43,152 nucleotides of DNA from an uncultured Oscillatoriales cyanobacterium (GTDB lineage: Bacteria > Cyanobacteriota > Cyanobacteriia > Cyanobacteriales > Microcoleaceae): contig CAITND010000047.1 of assembly GCA_903893625.1 (NCBI GenBank), forward strand, positions 1 to 43,152. Direction: 5' to 3'. Positions within the stretch are counted from its first letter, which is position 1. Each line of letters opens with the position of its first letter. A program made the translations under genes and the position numbers. Of the stretch, positions 31,887 to 40,600 are shown piece after piece. The notes under the pieces were generated by a model that was not told the origin of the DNA, ran no database searches, and worked only from the letters and a program-made list of their open reading frames with translations.

Positions 31887-33818
31887 TTAATCTAACTCAA
31901 ATTCTTTTTGCCAAGAATCATCTTTTTGCCAAGGAGTTTGTTCGGTTTTAGCTAATAAGAAATTCTCCAAAACTAGATAGTCCATTTCGGTTCGCATAAA
32001 ACAACGATAGGCATCTTCGGGACTACCTACAATCGGTTCTCCCCGCACGTTAAAAGAGGTATTCACGATTACAGGACAGCCCGTTTGTTTTTCAAAATGA
32101 TGAATTAAATCATAATAACGGGGGTTAGTTTCTTTGTGAATAGTTTGTACCCGGGCAGAATAATCAACGTGAGTAATAGAGGGAAGTTCTGAACGGGGAA
32201 CATTAAGTTTTTCAATCCCAAATAGTTGTTCTTGTTCAGGAGACATAGGAATTTTTAAACTATCTTGAATTGGAGCCACAATTAACATATAGGGACTGGG
32301 ACTATCTAATTCAAAATAATCAGAAACTCGTTCCGCTCTCACCGATGGGGCAAAGGGTCGGAAAGACTCTCTATATTTGATTTTCAGGTTCATTACCGAC
32401 TGCATTTTTTGATTGCGCGGATCACCAATAATTGAACGTCCTCCTAACGCTCTCGGCCCAAATTCCATCCGTCCTTGGAACCATCCAATCACGTTTCCTT
32501 GTTCTAAAATTTCGGCTAAACGGGGCATTAATTCGACATCATCTAAGCGTAAATATTTCGCTCCGACGGTATCTAAATATTCCTGAATTTCCCCATCGTT
32601 AAATTTTGGCCCCAAATAGGAACCTTGCATATAATCCAATCGTTTTTGATGGGTTTTTAGCGCCACAACGGAAGGTTTTGATCCGGCACTGGTTTCTAAT
32701 AGTTTTTCCGCCGAAATATCAAGGGCAAGATCCGTTTCAACATTGCGCGGTTGTTGATGATATTGATACCAAACCGCTAAGGCTGCCCCTAACGCCCCTC
32801 CCGCGTCTCCGGCGGCGGGTTGAATCCAAATATCCTTAAAGGGGCCTTCCCGCAGAATCCGGCCGTTAGCGACGCAGTTAAGAGCCACACCCCCCGCCAA
32901 ACATAGATAATCTACGTTTAATTCCTTCTGGACACTGCGAGTCAGACGCAAAACCACTTCTTCGGTGACAACTTGAATGGAAGCGGCAATGTCCATTTCT
33001 CGTTGACTAATTTGACTTTCTCCCTGGCGAGGGGGGCCTCCAAATAATTGATCAAACTTGGTATTGGTCATAGTCAGACCGACGGCATAATTAAAATATT
33101 CCAGATTTAATCGGAATGTACCATCGTCTTTTAAATCAATTAAATGGGTGAGGATTTTATCAACATAAATGGGTTCACCATAAGGCGCTAATCCCATTAA
33201 TTTATATTCCCCAGAGTTAACTTTAAAGCCCGTATAATAGGTAAAAGCCGAATAAAGTAAACCCAAAGAATGGGGAAAATCTATTTCCCAAAGGGGAGTT
33301 AAACTATTACCATCTCCCAACCAAACGGAGGTTGTCGCCCATTCTCCCACGCCATCTAAACAGATTACAGCCGCTTTTTGAAAAGGACTGGGAAAGAAGG
33401 CAGAAGCCGCGTGAGATTGATGATGTTCTGTAAATAATAACGGGGGAAGTTTGGCTTTTTTAGCCCCGGCGATCGCGCATAATTCTTTTTTTAATACAGA
33501 TTTTAGGTAAAGTTTTTCTTTTAACCAAATGGGCATGGCTTTAATAAAAGAACGAAACCCTCGCGGTGAGTAGCTGAGGTAGGTTTCGAGGAGTCGTTCA
33601 AATTTAACCAGGGGTTTATCATAAAAAACCACCTGATCAATTTCAAAAAAGGTGATATTCGCTTCCTGAAGACAATAGCGGATGGCATTGGCCGGAAATC
33701 CTGGGTCGTGTTTTTTGCGCGTAAACCGTTCTTCCTGGGCCGCGGCCACAATTTTACCATCACAGACGAGCGCCGCAGCACTGTCATGGTAGTAGGCTGA
33801 AATTCCAAGTATGTTCAT
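31887..33818 (-). CDS. Carbamoyltransferase, NodU/CmcH (SxtI-like) family
   Basis: A 643-residue enzyme. The N-terminal Kae1-like ATPase domain starts MNILGISAYYHDSAAALV and includes EHHQSHAASAFFPSPFQKAAVICLDG; its His residues bind metal. The C-terminal YrdC-like carbamoyltransferase domain holds GWFQGRMEFGPRALGGRSI and NTSFNVRGEPIVGSPEDA. The reaction uses carbamoyl phosphate and ATP to form carbamoyl adenylate and moves the carbamoyl group to a hydroxyl. Known acceptors include Nod factor sugars, cephem, novobiocin and saxitoxin; here a surface glycan is a guess. It heads the cassette SxtJ-like, DUF5989, SGNH. The leader is long (645 bases) and contains a structured RNA. Confidence 0.92.
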   Translation of the reverse strand: MNILGISAYYHDSAAALVCDGKIVAAAQEERFTRKKHDPGFPANAIRYCLQEANITFFEIDQVVFYDKPLVKFERLLETYLSYSPRGFRSFIKAMPIWLKEKLYLKSVLKKELCAIAGAKKAKLPPLLFTEHHQSHAASAFFPSPFQKAAVICLDGVGEWATTSVWLGDGNSLTPLWEIDFPHSLGLLYSAFTYYTGFKVNSGEYKLMGLAPYGEPIYVDKILTHLIDLKDDGTFRLNLEYFNYAVGLTMTNTKFDQLFGGPPRQGESQISQREMDIAASIQVVTEEVVLRLTRSVQKELNVDYLCLAGGVALNCVANGRILREGPFKDIWIQPAAGDAGGALGAALAVWYQYHQQPRNVETDLALDISAEKLLETSAGSKPSVVALKTHQKRLDYMQGSYLGPKFNDGEIQEYLDTVGAKYLRLDDVELMPRLAEILEQGNVIGWFQGRMEFGPRALGGRSIIGDPRNQKMQSVMNLKIKYRESFRPFAPSVRAERVSDYFELDSPSPYMLIVAPIQDSLKIPMSPEQEQLFGIEKLNVPRSELPSITHVDYSARVQTIHKETNPRYYDLIHHFEKQTGCPVIVNTSFNVRGEPIVGSPEDAYRCFMRTEMDYLVLENFLLAKTEQTPWQKDDSWQKEFELD

Positions 33819-33870
33819 CAGAAAAATGGGTAGAAACCCCGTCCTTATAGGACGGCTTTACAAGCCCCTT

Positions 33871-33947
33871 TATGAGTGCGGGAGTCGTGAGTAGGGAGTA
33901 GGGAGTCGTTAATTCCCGATTCCCGATTCCCGATTCTCGATTCCCGC
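33871..33947. repeat. Heptamer arrays (GAGTAGG, then CGATTCC)
   Basis: Three GAGTAGG/GAGTCG-like units are followed by five CGATTCC-type units (33917-33947). It is another STRR array, upstream of the carbamoyltransferase. Confidence 0.8.
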
Positions 33948-33950
33948 ATT

Positions 33951-34004
33951 AACGGGGACTGGTTTTTAAATGGCGATAAGCCCAGGAAACCAGCAAAACC
34001 CGTT
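33951..34004 (-). other. Nested stem 3' of the structured RNA
   Basis: Two nested perfect stems: AACGGG/CCCGTT (outer, 6 bp) and CTGGTTT/AAACCAG (inner, 7 bp), with a further TGG...CCA pairing in the loop. On the - strand it lies 18 bases after the RNA core and may be its 3' end or a weak terminator, since no long T run follows. Confidence 0.45.
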
Positions 34005-34021
34005 TAAGTCCCTTCCCGCAA

Positions 34022-34231
34022 CACAGATAAGATGTCCTGTCTAACAGCACCTAACCAATTAGGCTTGCAGAGAGTCCAGACTAGGGAAGTATCTGGAAGT
34101 GCGTACCAACCTGTGTCTCAATGCGGTATTCACCTCTTGCGTTGCCTAAATTGATTTAGACAATCCTCACCCTTGAAGGGTGCGGTTGGTGAATGACATC
34201 TCCTCACTAGGCGCGGTCGGGCCTGTCTGTG
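34022..34231 (-). ncRNA. Candidate structured RNA of unassigned family (~210 nt)
   Basis: No protein reading frame is convincing, yet helices are dense. The ends pair (34022-34027 with 34226-34231). A second long-range helix pairs 34030-34036 with 34195-34201, and a third pairs 34128-34134 with 34188-34194, stacking directly on it. Local hairpins include CACCCTT/AAGGGTG, an 8-bp hairpin around 34145-34160, TCCAGA/TCTGGA, CCTAA/TTAGG and AGGC/GCCT. Four helices extend by a G-U pair only if read on the - strand, against two on the + strand. A TATAAT sits just upstream on the - strand. It is not RNase P RNA or tmRNA by their motifs. 6S RNA, an orphan HEARO/omega RNA, or a cis leader of the carbamoyltransferase gene are possibilities. 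Confidence 0.5.
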
Positions 34232-34253
34232 ATCATAAACAAATAATCAAGAG

Positions 34254-34259
34254 ATTATA
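34254..34259 (-). promoter_or_regulatory. Putative -10 box (TATAAT) of the structured RNA
   Basis: A perfect TATAAT on the - strand would put the start near 34247, about 15 bases before the closing helix of the RNA. A weak -35 candidate, TTGCGG, lies 19 bases upstream. Prediction only. Confidence 0.4.
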
Positions 34260-34463
34260 GCGTTAAGTGGACAATCTGCCGCAAGGGTTGACGGTTGGCT
34301 GGGATGTTCCATTGCTGAATTCATGATCTATGAGCAGTGCGAACGTCCTCGCTCCCTAACTACTGATTAATCCGATTAATCCGTAACTACCCATTGATGA
34401 GTTTCCAGCGAGGGAGGACGCTCCCCTTTGCGAACTTCCAGCGAACCCAACCTACTACTATTT

Positions 34464-35030
34464 TCAATAGCAAGATTTTCCACCTTCGGGTTTGTCGGGT
34501 TTGGGGTTATTTTGGGCTTTTCTTAACGTTCCTAATAAAGTAGATACAAACACACAACGTTTGGCTTGGCTACCATTACGAAGGGATAATGTTACCCTTC
34601 CTAACTGACCGTTTGCACGACCTTTATAGTCAAATTGCATTCTCCAGATTTTGGTTGTTTGATTTTGATAAAGGGTTGTTTCTGTGGAGTCAATTTGAAC
34701 ATTTTGATCTAGGGTAATCCATTGCGGTTCTGTGGGGGTATCATCTCGACGATGTATCGCCCATTGAACGGTATTATTTTGATCTCTAAAGCTGATTTGC
34801 CAGATTTCTTTACTGCGTTTGGCTTCTTCACGAGTGGTTTGCATCGCCCAGTAAATTCGATCAATAGAAGTGGTGAGGCGATTATGGTTAATGAAACCTA
34901 ACCAACTAGGGGCTGCAATGGCGCTGAAAATACCCATTATCAAGACGATGATTAGGTTTTCCAGTAGGGTAAATCCGCTATGGGATAAGCTTAAGGAGCG
35001 ATCGATCTTTTTGTTTTCTAAATTATTCAT
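34464..35030 (-). CDS. Type IV pilin-like protein (GspH/FimT)
   Basis: A 188-residue prepilin-like protein. The cleavage motif is SHSG|FTLLENLIIVLIMGIF with Glu at +5, and the hydrophobic alpha-1 helix runs to about residue 45. The globular domain (AMQTTREEAKRSKEIWQISFRDQ ... WRMQFDYKGRANGQLGRVTLSL) is GspH/FimT-like, as in minor pseudopilins. It ends with a Cys-containing tail (GGKSCY). I start at the ATG at 35030; a TTG 21 bases upstream would add MKSGAFS. It is the last of the pilin-type genes after hpsA-hpsB-hpsC, 273 bases from its neighbour, and is related to it. Confidence 0.85.
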   Translation of the reverse strand: MNNLENKKIDRSLSLSHSGFTLLENLIIVLIMGIFSAIAAPSWLGFINHNRLTTSIDRIYWAMQTTREEAKRSKEIWQISFRDQNNTVQWAIHRRDDTPTEPQWITLDQNVQIDSTETTLYQNQTTKIWRMQFDYKGRANGQLGRVTLSLRNGSQAKRCVFVSTLLGTLRKAQNNPKPDKPEGGKSCY

Positions 35031-35303
35031 TGAAAAAGCACCCGATTTCAAATTAAATAGTTAGGTTTGTTGAACCAACCTAACTACCAGTTTGCTAAAA
35101 ATCAGAGGCTTTGACTAGGTGAAAATTACGGATTTTTTGAGGATAATTTTAGAAGTTGAAAGGTTAATCAATTAGTGAGATTACGGAGTTATAGCACACG
35201 CTGTTATCCTAACAAGGATTAAGCCTAATTTAACCACAAAGACGTTGTTGTTAACACGCTCTCTGCTCATGGTTCTATAAGTGCGATCGCAAAATCTCAA
35301 AAC

Positions 35304-35861
35304 TTAGGGAGGGGTGGGACAATTTGTTTTTTCTGGGGTTCTCGTTGTTCCTAAAATAGTTTCTACAGTGACACATTGCCGAGAACTTTTGTTATCACTA
35401 CGATAGGTAACTACTGTAAAAACAGACTGTTTTGTAGTGCCTAAATAATCAAATTTTATTTCGGGTTTAGGTGGTGTTTCGTTATTAATAGCATAGATTT
35501 GAATAGTTCCAGCTTTAATTTCTCCTTCCAGATTGAGTGATACAGGGTTAGCTTCTGTGGAAATTTGGTATTTAGGTGCTTCAGTTGCAGTACCTTGAAA
35601 AAACTCTAGGGTGACATCTTTTTTTGTTCTTTTCGCTTCTGCTTGAGCTAATTTAATCGCTTGAAATACCTGATTATTAACGGTTTTAAGGCGTTGTCCG
35701 GTTATAAATGCTTCCCAAGTCGGGGCTGCGATCGCACTCAGAATGCCAATCATTAAAACCACAACCATCAATTCAATCATGGTAAATCCCTGATCAATCT
35801 GATTAGATTTTTTTTTAAATCGATTTATTAACAGCCTATTTAATATTTGTTGAATTTTCAC
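35304..35861 (-). CDS. Type IV pilin-like protein (GspH/FimT)
   Basis: A 185-residue prepilin from a GTG start with AAGGA upstream. The leader is long (24 residues, basic) and ends DQG|FTMIELMVVVLMIGILSAIAAP, with Glu at +5. The globular part has the FimT pattern AIKLAQAEAKRTKKDVTLEF ... KFDYLGTTKQSVFTVVTY and two cysteines (RQCVTVETILGTTRTPEKTNC). It is 35 bases downstream of hpsC, so probably cotranscribed. In Nostoc further pseudopilin genes follow hpsC, which supports a minor pseudopilin role in the same machine. Confidence 0.87.
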   Translation of the reverse strand: MKIQQILNRLLINRFKKKSNQIDQGFTMIELMVVVLMIGILSAIAAPTWEAFITGQRLKTVNNQVFQAIKLAQAEAKRTKKDVTLEFFQGTATEAPKYQISTEANPVSLNLEGEIKAGTIQIYAINNETPPKPEIKFDYLGTTKQSVFTVVTYRSDNKSSRQCVTVETILGTTRTPEKTNCPTPP

Positions 35862-35896
35862 AATTTATCCTTTTTTATTATTGAATAACCTTTGAG

Positions 35897-36916
35897 TTAA
35901 CTTTGATTTCCAAGACCACTTAAGCCTCGCAATTGAACTGATGATTTTGGACAATAGGGTGAGTTAGGGTTAGTGGTACAAACCGCATTAGCATTAGCAT
36001 CATTACGTCTTAGTGCATTTCCCTGAATTGTTAATTTAGCTAAATCATTTGTTGAGCTATCATCCAGTTTGAAATCTTGAATGTAGTTAACTAAAACAGG
36101 TTGTGTGACATCGGCTATTTTTTTTGTGTCAGTAACCGTAACCTCTCCTGTCGTTGGGTTAGTAACATTTATTTTTATTGTGTCAGTAACATTCTTTAAG
36201 GGATCAGACAGAATAAAACGAGAATTATAGGGTATATTATCCTTACTCTCCTTCCCATAGCTCTCAAGGTTTGTTCCCAGTTCTGCTTTTGTATAGTAGG
36301 TTATTCCATCAGATTTCTTTAACCCATCAGAAATTTCATATCTAACTATTCGACTAGGACAAGTTGATCCTGAAGGTTGACACCAAATTGGGTTTGTATC
36401 TTTAAGTAATTGATAACTGACTAATGATAAAACGTAGGTGTCATTACAGGTCGTTGGTGTACAATCTTTAGGTAGTTTAGTAGGATCTACTGGAACAGCA
36501 TTTTCTACTATTTTTCGTTTCCAAAAAACAAGAACAGGTATTTCATTATTAGGAGTTCCAGTATTCGGTAAAAAACCATTATCTTTTAGACTTTGAATTT
36601 CATCAATCGGCGCTCCTGTTGTTATTGGATTAGGTTTTTGCTTCACATAAATATAGAGAGCTTGACTAACATCTTCTCCAATATAATCTAATGCAGATTG
36701 AATTTCTTCTTCGGTGTTTGCTTTGGCGCTTTCTCGTTGATCATCGTTTAATAGACCAATGACCATTCCCATTAATGGAGTAATCACAATAAAAGCAATA
36801 ATTGTACCCACTAATAGTTCTATCATCGTCATGCCTTTGACTTGATAGTTTTGATCAAATTTTGCCGGATTTGACCTAACTTGATGTTTAAGTAATAATT
36901 TTAGGAAGTTAATCAT
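35897..36916 (-). CDS. hpsC: Hormogonium polysaccharide secretion pseudopilin HpsC
   Basis: A 339-residue pseudopilin. After a 28-residue leader the motif is VKG|MTMIELLVGTIIAFIVITPLMGMVIG, with Glu at +5. The globular region begins LLNDDQRESAKANTEEEIQSALDYIGEDVSQALYIY, very typical of HpsC, and ends with paired cysteines (AVCTTNPNSPYCPKSS). In Nostoc punctiforme HpsC is needed with HpsA and HpsB for polysaccharide release by motile hormogonia. It sits 64 bases downstream of hpsB. Symbol assigned by family resemblance and gene order. Confidence 0.87.
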   Translation of the reverse strand: MINFLKLLLKHQVRSNPAKFDQNYQVKGMTMIELLVGTIIAFIVITPLMGMVIGLLNDDQRESAKANTEEEIQSALDYIGEDVSQALYIYVKQKPNPITTGAPIDEIQSLKDNGFLPNTGTPNNEIPVLVFWKRKIVENAVPVDPTKLPKDCTPTTCNDTYVLSLVSYQLLKDTNPIWCQPSGSTCPSRIVRYEISDGLKKSDGITYYTKAELGTNLESYGKESKDNIPYNSRFILSDPLKNVTDTIKINVTNPTTGEVTVTDTKKIADVTQPVLVNYIQDFKLDDSSTNDLAKLTIQGNALRRNDANANAVCTTNPNSPYCPKSSVQLRGLSGLGNQS

Positions 36917-36980
36917 GGTGTTGTTGGCTCCATTAACTTAAGAAAAGTATGTGAATTCAGTTAGACTTAAAATATTACGG

Positions 36981-37637
36981 TCAAGGTGTAGGATTTAGTC
37001 GGTCTCGAAGATTTTCAAAGGTTGCACCTGACGGTAAAACTTCAGTTTTCATCATAATTAAAGGTAAACTACGATTACCTAAAGCATTTGTTGTTAAGCT
37101 ATCCGACTTAGTAGGTGGCAGAAGCGTTACACCAGGGGCAAAAGAGTTAGCGCGATAAACTCTCACTGTCATTTGATAGCCTTTTTCTGGCTTCGTAGGA
37201 TCAGGACTGGTGATGATGGGTTGAACCACCATATCAACTGGACTATCTGTTTGACACCCTGTTTTTGCTGGGTCTGTATCAAGATTTACACAGTACAATT
37301 TTTTATCGGTTGTTGTACAATAACCATCTTTTGATGTGCAATCACCTGTTAAATCACCTGTTGCTGGAGGAGTAGTTAGTCCAGTTTGTTTAGGAGCCCT
37401 GTCTTTTATTTGAGTCGCATCAGGAGCAGCTTTAACCCAATCAATATAACTTCTTGCCGCTTGAGTTGCCAGTTCAACTCGTTTCGCTTGTACGCGAGTT
37501 CCTACAGAGAAGGCAATCACAGGGCCAATTGCTAACAACATGACAGATACAACAACAACCGCCATTAGCCCCTCAAGGATGGTATAGCCTTCTTGGGAAG
37601 ATGAGCGTTGATTGAGTGGGCGTTGCTTTAAAAACAT
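36981..37637 (-). CDS. hpsB: Hormogonium polysaccharide secretion pseudopilin HpsB
   Basis: A 218-residue pseudopilin with leader MFLKQRPLNQRSSSQEG|YTILEGLMAVVVVSVML; Glu is at +5. The following GPVIAFSVGTRVQAKRVELATQAARSYIDWVKA is characteristic of HpsB. The middle has several cysteines (GDCTSKDGYCTTTDKKLYC), probably disulfide-bonded outside the cell. It lies 21 bases after hpsA, so translation is likely coupled within the operon hpsA-hpsB-hpsC. Confidence 0.88.
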   Translation of the reverse strand: MFLKQRPLNQRSSSQEGYTILEGLMAVVVVSVMLLAIGPVIAFSVGTRVQAKRVELATQAARSYIDWVKAAPDATQIKDRAPKQTGLTTPPATGDLTGDCTSKDGYCTTTDKKLYCVNLDTDPAKTGCQTDSPVDMVVQPIITSPDPTKPEKGYQMTVRVYRANSFAPGVTLLPPTKSDSLTTNALGNRSLPLIMMKTEVLPSGATFENLRDRLNPTP

Positions 37638-37658
37638 GACCTTTTCCTCTTATAAAAC

Positions 37659-40600
37659 TTAACCACCATATTCAGCAGGGCAGACTTGACTCGGTATTGC
37701 TTTAGTTGTGGAGATCGTTCCGGGGGTAGCAGTTGGTAACGGTGCGACTTTAGAACACAACAACCCTTTAACCCAATCATCATCTCGACTAACTTCACGG
37801 AAATATTCATCGGGGTCAATAATTTCATCTGCTAGAGAGAATTTCTGGGCAAATAAATCCGGCGGTTGAGATAACAGACCCACATCAAAACCCCATTCCC
37901 GTTTCGGGGGTAAGAAGTAGCCAATCTTACCACTCGCTGCAAAATTTCTGTATTTGCTGGCATAGTCGTCACCTGAATTCCCAAACATTCCGGGTGGACG
38001 TTTAGCGTAGGGATATGTTGCGTTATTATCCACGACGCTGTAGTAGGGAGCGGAAGCGTAGGAACTGCGATTGGTCTGAATAAAAGCACCCGCGATAGTC
38101 GCCGTTTGCTCTGGAAATTGCCAGTTTTCCAAGAAGCGCGGTAAGTTTTGTAAACCGCCATTGTTGTCTGCAGGGCGTGCTGGGATATCTCCCGTCGCCA
38201 TGACTAAGTTAAACTCCGTAGTTGCAGCCGGAATCACCCACCGACTACTTGCTTTAACCTCATCACCTACAGGGAATATCTTTGTTGCAGTTGTCTCTGT
38301 AGCTGTAGATGTAGTTGTTGAGTTAGTGGCGTGGATTTGCAGGATCGGCACTAACAGGGGTTGTTTGGTTAAATCAGTGTATAAAGGCGAGGTAGTAAAA
38401 TTGGTGATGGCGGTGGCAGGTGTTGTTGGATTATAATACCAGAGGGGATTAGCACCGCTGCTATTGCGGTCATTAGTTCCGTTACGAGTTTGGAACCAAA
38501 GAACATTCTTTCGATTGTTTCTAATATCAGTAAAAACGCTAGTAATAGCTTCAGTAGTCTTATGAATTCCCAAGGGTTTTGGTAGATTACTATTCAAAAC
38601 CAGTGCATTACTAGCATCCCGTTCAAAGGCAACACGACGCGGAAAACGTTGATAATCTTTATCAGGTGGCTTTGCCGTTGTACCTGATAATAAGTTATCG
38701 ACAGTGGTAGCAAGTAGATCCTTTGCTTTGCCTGGGATTTTAGTATTTGGAACTATCACCCAGTCATTAGCTAGACAAGCAGAAACAGGTAGTTTCAAAC
38801 AAATTTCGGTCAGAAACTCCTTGGGATTATTGGCATCAGTATCCTGATCAAGTCGTCGCTGAACCGGAGTAACAAAGTTATTGAAGTAGGAACTATTCAC
38901 AAATGTTCCTGTAGTTGAACGGTAATTCTCATCGGTAGGGGTAGCGTCAGCAGCAGTTATTGTGTCATCATTATTGATATCAAATCGTCCTGTTCCTCCA
39001 CTACTTAAACCATTAATGGCATAGTCATTATTCAAGAAACCGTTTTCCAGACGAAGGGTTTTTGCTGAAACCCAATTACCAGGGCTTTTTTCAATCAGTG
39101 CGCTACCCGCATTATTTCTGAGGTCAAAATCCCCTTCATCTCGATAACCAAACCGGAAGTTATCAGACAGCAGGGTAATCGCATCCGCTAGGACGTTAGC
39201 GGGACGCCAATCGTCTCCGGTATCACATTTGAACCCCGTAGCTTGAATTCTTGGATCTCCAGCATGACAAGCAAAGTTAGGGTCGAGGGCACTCGCTGCA
39301 CGACCATAGTAATCGGCAAAAGTCCAACTAAAAGTACCTGTGAATTCCTTTTTGGTGTGTTTATTAAAATTCCCTTGAATATAAACAGGCAAGTTAGAGA
39401 CTAAAGTGAGTCCTTTATCTTGAACAACCTCTTGCACTGTAGGAGATGCAGGTAATGGACGCTTTAAGACATCACCATTGGCGAGAAGAATCCCATTCGG
39501 GCGACGGGTAGGATCTAATTTTAAGTCCGCCGCACTTGCTTCGAGATCAGCCGGGGTATCGAGGGTGTTGGGTTGGGCACTCAAATCAGGTAGTGCATCA
39601 TCCCGACTCGCGTAGATAATCCCACTAAAGGGTAACAGGTATTCTTCCCCGGTTTTATTTCGGGGTGCTTCTTTTACAGGCAGACTTTGGGCAATAGCTT
39701 TGTTTGCCAATACTTCTAAATCAATTTGAGTCGCACGAACTTCCTGGGGCATCCGTTCTTCTAGGGGAAGAGTAGCGCGGGCGTTTAACTGCGCTTTCTG
39801 GGTAGGAGGACTGCTGAGGGTGAAGGTTTCATCAACTGTTGTAGTTGTGTCATCCGGTTCATTTGCCTTGACCTCTCTGGCATTTAAAAAGGTGACTTCC
39901 CGAATCGCTCCATGAGGAATTACCGTGTCAGATGGGGTAATGTCCCCACTGAGAATATCTAAAGAACAAAGGGTGCTATCAATAGCCGCTTGATTTGCTA
40001 AGGTCAGATCATCTCCGTCTACCAGGGTTTGTAAGGCATCTCTCAGGGCAGAATTAGCAAATCGGCCATCGGGGAAAACATAGTTAGCCTGGTTTCCCAG
40101 TTCCGCAGCCCCACCAGTGACAGTATAGAGTCCTGTGGTAGAACTGTAAGAGGCGGCCGTCGGTCGGGCTGTTTTGGGTTTGGGGTAGGCTACACCGTTA
40201 TTAGATTTGCCATTGGTGGTATCAATTCCCAGTCCCCCGTCAACGTTAACGATATTTTTAGCGGTGATTCGATTGGTTGGATCATAGTAACTACTAACAC
40301 AAGCAATCGGTTGTTGATTGGTATCGGTGGGAGGATCATAAAAGTCTGAGGAATAGTGATAAACCACTGATGCCCGCATCTGCAAATGTCCCTTCTTAGC
40401 TCCATTAACCTCAGACATGGGCATGGTATCGGGCCAGACAATCGGAAAAGTTTCCGTTGCTGATGTGGCAGGATCATCATAGGTGTCACTATTATCAACC
40501 CATCGGGGGGTCGGTAAAAATGAGTTTGTCCGATCATAAATTCCTGCACCTGTAATCACCCGTAACCCACCGATAGAATCCAGTGGAGCTTTGGGTTTTT

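Noticed and set aside
27290-33818. Saxitoxin biosynthesis cluster
   Set aside because: Only sxtI-, sxtJ- and sxtK-like families are present. sxtA, sxtG and other core genes are absent, and these three families occur widely without toxin production.
34022-34231. RNase P RNA or tmRNA
   Set aside because: The GAGGAAAGTCC and ACAGAAA signatures of RNase P RNA and the tag frame and tRNA-like ends of tmRNA are missing on both strands.
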